DNA of 64,000 nt from an uncultured Eubacteriales bacterium (GTDB taxonomy: Bacteria > Bacillota > Clostridia > Peptostreptococcales > Anaerovoracaceae), in assembly GCA_902773665.1 (NCBI GenBank), contig CACYFF010000009.1, forward strand, positions 27,964 to 91,963. Direction: 5' to 3'. Position numbers and translations under genes: made by a program. How positions within the stretch are numbered: position 1 is the first letter of the stretch; the number at the start of each line of letters is the position of its first letter. The notes below the pieces were generated by a model. The model was not told the DNA's origin. It was given only the letters and a program-made list of their open reading frames with translations, and made no database searches. Below are positions 61,485 to 64,000 of this stretch, piece by piece.

Positions 61485-61540
61485 GACTTGAAAAGGCGGA
61501 TAAAAAGTTATATTATTAATTGTTTCAATGAGGACTGATT

Positions 61541-62149
61541 ATGAAGCACGGTAAATTATTCGTTTTTTCCGGGCCTTCCGCTTCCGGGAAAGGAACGATT
61601 TGCAGAGAACTGCTGAAAGAACCGGATACCTGGCTGTCCGTCTCCCTCACGACCCGGCAGCCCCGGGAAGGGGAACTTCACGGCGTGCACTATTATTTCG
61701 TGACCCGGGAAGAATACGACAAAACGGTGGAAGAGGACGGTTTTCTCGAACATGCCGAGATCTACGGCAACTGCTACGGCACGCCGAAAAAATATGCGCT
61801 GGAGCATATGGCGGCAGGGGAAGACGTCATCCTGGAGATCGAGATGCAGGGCGCCCTTCAGATCAAGAAGGCATATCCCGAGGCCGTGCTCATCTTCGTG
61901 CTTCCGCCCAGTTTAAAAGAACTGCGGAACCGGATCCGCAAGCGCGGCACCGAAAACGAAGAACAGATCGCGGTCCGCATGAAGACGACGCTGGAGGAGA
62001 TCGGCCTGCTGGAAAAATACGATTACTTCCTGATCAACGACGATCTGGAGGAAGCGATCCAGACAGCGAGAGCCATCATGAAAGCGGAACACTGCAGGAC
62101 AGCAGGGCAGGCAAAGGCCCTGATCGAACGTTTCAAGGAGGAAGAATAG
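61541..62149 (+). CDS. gmk: Guanylate kinase
   Basis: The 202-residue enzyme phosphorylates GMP to GDP. It has P-loop FSGPSASGKGTICREL (about 8-23), GMP-binding SVSLTTRQPREGE followed by GVHYYFV, and EIEMQGALQIKK. GAGGA precedes the ATG. rpoZ begins at the base after its stop codon. Confidence 0.96.
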   Translation: MKHGKLFVFSGPSASGKGTICRELLKEPDTWLSVSLTTRQPREGELHGVHYYFVTREEYDKTVEEDGFLEHAEIYGNCYGTPKKYALEHMAAGEDVILEIEMQGALQIKKAYPEAVLIFVLPPSLKELRNRIRKRGTENEEQIAVRMKTTLEEIGLLEKYDYFLINDDLEEAIQTARAIMKAEHCRTAGQAKALIERFKEEE

Positions 62150-62347
62150 ATGCTATTATATCCGTCCGTAGACCTGCTCAAGACGAAGGTCGACAGCAAA
62201 TACACCCTGGTGATCATGGCGGCGAAGCGCGCCAGAGATCTCATCGACGGCAAGCCGATGCTCATCAACGTGGACAGCAATAAGCCCATCTCCATCGCAA
62301 CGGCCGAGATCGCAGACGATTTGATCTCCTACAAGAGGGAAGAGTAA
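62150..62347 (+). CDS. rpoZ: RNA polymerase omega subunit
   Basis: The 65-residue protein has the omega helix pattern (YTLVIMAAKRARDLIDG, then IATAEIADDLI). It supports RNA polymerase assembly. AAGGAGGAA at the end of gmk is its ribosome site. The gmk-rpoZ order is the standard one. Confidence 0.93.
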   Translation: MLLYPSVDLLKTKVDSKYTLVIMAAKRARDLIDGKPMLINVDSNKPISIATAEIADDLISYKREE

Positions 62348-62356
62348 AAGAAAAGA

Positions 62357-62384
62357 AAAAACGGGTCCCGCAGGATCCGTTTTT
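62357..62384 (+). terminator. Intrinsic terminator after rpoZ
   Basis: AAAAACGG plus GTCC pair with GGAT plus CCGTTTTT around CGCA. Confidence 0.88.
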
Positions 62385-62413
62385 CATTGGATTTCGACCC
62401 CCTTGCCTAAGAC

Positions 62414-62441
62414 GCCAAAAGGCCCCCGAAGGGACCTTTTG
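62414..62441 (-). terminator. Terminator of tRNA-Leu
   Basis: On the minus strand AAAAGG and CCC/GGG pair with CCTTTT, just beyond the CCA end of the tRNA. Confidence 0.65.
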
Positions 62442-62446
62442 TCATC

Positions 62447-62533
62447 TGGTGCCGGCGGCGGGGGTCGAACCCGCACGGTGTCGCCACCGCGGGATTTTGA
62501 GTCCCGTACGTCTGCCAATTCCATCACGCCGGC
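62447..62533 (-). tRNA. tRNA-Leu (anticodon CAA), CCA encoded
   Basis: On the minus strand the acceptor GCCGGCG pairs with CGCCGGC, A is the discriminator and CCA is encoded (62447-62449). The anticodon stem CGGGA/TCCCG closes on the loop CTCAAAA, giving CAA for codon TTG. The long variable arm fits a class II leucine tRNA. It lies between the convergent rpoZ terminator and yajC. Confidence 0.95.
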
Positions 62534-62606
62534 ATTACCCGATTATGGTACCATTTTTTGGACCGAAAAACAAGGGTATAAAATTGCCGAAAACCTTAAA
62601 AATGTA

Positions 62607-62634
62607 TTGATTTTGCGCTATATTAGTCTATAAT
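62607..62634 (+). promoter_or_regulatory. Promoter of yajC
   Basis: TTGATT (62607-62612) and TATAAT (62629-62634) are separated by 16 bases. AGGAGGA follows before the yajC ATG. Confidence 0.65.
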
Positions 62635-62665
62635 AATATTGTTAATTTATGTTAGGAGGAAATAC

Positions 62666-63073
62666 ATGCCTGAATTTGTACCGCAAATCATTATGATCGT
62701 CGCGCTTTTCGCGATCATGTACTTCATGCTCATCCGTCCGCAGAAGAAGAAGGACGATGAGGTCCGCAGAATGAGAGACGCCCTGAAGGTCGGAGACGAT
62801 ATCCTCACCATCGGCGGTATCTACGGAAAGATCGTCCGGATCAAGGACGACCGGATCACCCTCCAGGTCGGCTCCGACCGCACCCGGATCGAAGTCGCTA
62901 AGTGGGCGATCAACAACGTGGAGAAGCAGAGCGAGACCAAGGGAAGCAAGGCAGCCGAAGAAGACAAGAAGGTTTCGCCTAAGAACATGAAGAAGCTGGG
63001 CGAAAAGACAGCCGCTGCTGCGGAAGAGACCGCGGAAGCCGTCGAATCCGCAACGGAAGATGCGCAGCAGTAA
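62666..63073 (+). CDS. yajC: Preprotein translocase subunit YajC
   Basis: The 135-residue protein has an N-terminal membrane helix (about 5-22) and the YajC signature MYFMLIRPQKKKDDEVR, then GDDILTIGGIYGKIVRIKDD. The tail of about 45 residues is Glu/Ala-rich. YajC associates with SecDF. ATG 62666 has AGGAGGA upstream. secD/secF, common next genes, do not follow: the sequence changes character right after the terminator. Confidence 0.94.
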   Translation: MPEFVPQIIMIVALFAIMYFMLIRPQKKKDDEVRRMRDALKVGDDILTIGGIYGKIVRIKDDRITLQVGSDRTRIEVAKWAINNVEKQSETKGSKAAEEDKKVSPKNMKKLGEKTAAAAEETAEAVESATEDAQQ

Positions 63074-63093
63074 GCTAAGGGAATAAATACATG

Positions 63094-63131
63094 CAAGGCA
63101 TGTGTGCAAGCCGCACATGCCTTGTTTTTAT
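63094..63131 (+). terminator. Intrinsic terminator after yajC
   Basis: CAAGGCATGTG (63094-63104) pairs with CACATGCCTTG (63114-63124) and is followed by TTTTTAT. Confidence 0.92.
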
Positions 63132-63672
63132 AAAAAAGGAACTCGCAAAATGAAGAAAATTTTCCAAGAAATCTGTCGGCTTCGGTGATGTCGCTTGAAA
63201 GATATATTGTTGTGAAGTCGTCACCGAAATTTTTGTAAACAGTAAAAATGCCGTGAGGAAATTCATTGATGACGGCAACAGCAGAACGTATATTTTCAAC
63301 AGCATTGCTTTTTATATCGTCGGGAATATAGTTTGAAGCGGTTATGACAACAGGAATATTGAAATGTCTTAAACAAATGGAAAGCATGGCTGACGTATAA
63401 GAAAGTGTGTCACTGCCGTGCGTGATGATAATTCCGTCATAGGCTGAAATATCCGTTTCACAGAGAAAGTTGATAAGTGTTTCCCAATGGGATTTTTCCA
63501 AATTTTCGCTTAAAATATTGAGGGGTTGTATAATTGTGAAGTCTGCCGAGTGGGGAAATTTTTCTTGAAAGAGTTCAACTGCACGGCAGTTGTTTTTTTT
63601 AAGAGAAATAATGCCGTTATCGGAGTAACAGCCTATTGTACCGCCCGTCATTAAAACAAGAATTTTTTTCAT
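63132..63672 (-). pseudogene. L-asparaginase, 3' end missing
   Basis: From the ATG at 63672 the frame reads a type I-like asparaginase: MTGGTIG with the nucleophile Thr near residue 11, and ITHGSDTLSYTSAM with the second catalytic Thr/Asp. Family-like sequence runs to about residue 175 (EADRFLGKFSSF). The true C-terminal half, about 150 residues, is missing. The frame instead runs on through antisense yajC with no similarity. G+C is much lower than to the left (23 of 60 in a sampled line). A deletion, an insertion boundary or an assembly join near 63132-63147 explains this. Confidence 0.8.
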
Positions 63673-63796
63673 AAAACATCATCTCCATAAAAATATTATA
63701 CAGAAATATTTTTGAAATTCAATGCTAAATTTTATAAGTGTCTTGCTTATGTAAAGGAGTTTGTGATATAATCTTGTAGAATATGCAGGGAAAGGA

Positions 63797-64000
63797 ATGA
63801 TTGAAACGAAATTCATATCATGGAATGTCAATGGATTAAGGGCTTGTATGCAGAAAGGTTTCATTGAATTTGCAAACGAACAGAAAGCGGATTTTATCTG
63901 TCTGCAGGAAACGAAAATGCAGGAACACCAAGCGGAAGTCCCTCTTGACGATTATAAAAAATATTTCAATAGTGCAGAAAAAAAGGGATATTCGGGAACG
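63797..64000 (+). CDS. xth: Exodeoxyribonuclease III (3' end outside window)
   Basis: The 68 visible residues start with FISWNVNGLRA and the catalytic-Glu motif ICLQETKM, the hallmarks of the Xth/ApeX AP endonuclease family. It cleaves abasic sites and removes 3' nucleotides in base excision repair. AAAGGA precedes the ATG. Like the asparaginase fragment, it lies in A+T-rich DNA and uses A/T-ending codons far more than the genes to the left. Confidence 0.92.
   Translation, partial: MIETKFISWNVNGLRACMQKGFIEFANEQKADFICLQETKMQEHQAEVPLDDYKKYFNSAEKKGYSGT

Noticed and set aside
62821..63131. Extension of the asparaginase frame through antisense yajC
   Set aside because: Residues past about 175 no longer resemble asparaginase and run through the yajC terminator and gene in reverse. 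The open frame is chance.
1..64000. CRISPR arrays, insertion sequences, rRNA genes and toxin-antitoxin pairs
   Set aside because: No regularly spaced repeats, transposase or integrase reading frames, rRNA sequence or toxin-antitoxin-like gene pairs were seen on either strand.

Overview
The window is about 63 kb of dense chromosomal DNA (sampled coding lines near 55% G+C) plus a short, clearly A+T-richer right end. Gene content and order point to an anaerobic member of the Bacillota, most likely class Clostridia. The supports are the ylxM-ffh-rpsP-khpA-rimM-trmD block, yggS-sepF-divIVA-lspA-rluD, yicC-gmk-rpoZ, pyruvate phosphate dikinase, a 2-hydroxyacyl-CoA dehydratase/activase pair, and an oxygen-sensitive type of dihydroxy-acid dehydratase. 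An amino-acid-fermenting lifestyle is inferred from the permease, amidohydrolases, Orn/Lys/Arg decarboxylase, M20 amidohydrolase and dehydratase genes. No phage, plasmid, IS element or CRISPR array was seen.

Layout. 0-7 kb: end of an S1-domain gene, a shikimate-kinase-like gene, rmuC, a metallophosphoesterase, deoB-pdp (nucleoside salvage), a lipid kinase and tRNA-Ser(CGA), followed by a scrambled partial copy of its 3' end. 7-13 kb: a MATE transporter and two overlapping LtaS-like membrane sulfatases. 13-19 kb: an APC permease, two amidohydrolases and an FGGY kinase. 19-24 kb: ppdK, then an RsbV-RsbW-RsbU partner-switching module with no sigma factor beside it. 24-28.6 kb: a truncated MATE gene, small proteins, a SulP transporter and a GIY-YIG protein. 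28.6-34 kb: ilvB-ilvN, a 300-base spacer with two palindromic elements, then ilvC-ilvD. 34-40 kb: a DUF815 ATPase, RarD-like transporter, GyrI-like protein, TipAS-type MerR regulator and, on the minus strand, a TPM-like membrane protein with pspA. 40-50 kb: an archerase-type fusion and its partner, M20 amidohydrolase, GtrA protein, decarboxylase, homoserine dehydrogenase and an aminotransferase. 50-63 kb: translation, secretion and division genes, with one frameshift (rluD). From about 63.13 kb: a 3'-truncated asparaginase and the start of exonuclease III in low-G+C DNA.

The most interesting non-coding signals are these. A roughly 112-base structured repeat occurs twice, upstream of deoB and of ilvC, with a compensated outer stem. 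Other GAGCGA-rich palindromes lie behind tRNA-Ser and in the ilv spacer. Five exact copies (plus one near copy) of the heptamer GACTTAG/CTAAGTC sit between the GyrI-like and MerR genes. Several promoters place transcription start almost on the start codon, and one of these has its -35 box inside a terminator hairpin. The right-end composition break may be a foreign insertion or an assembly join.
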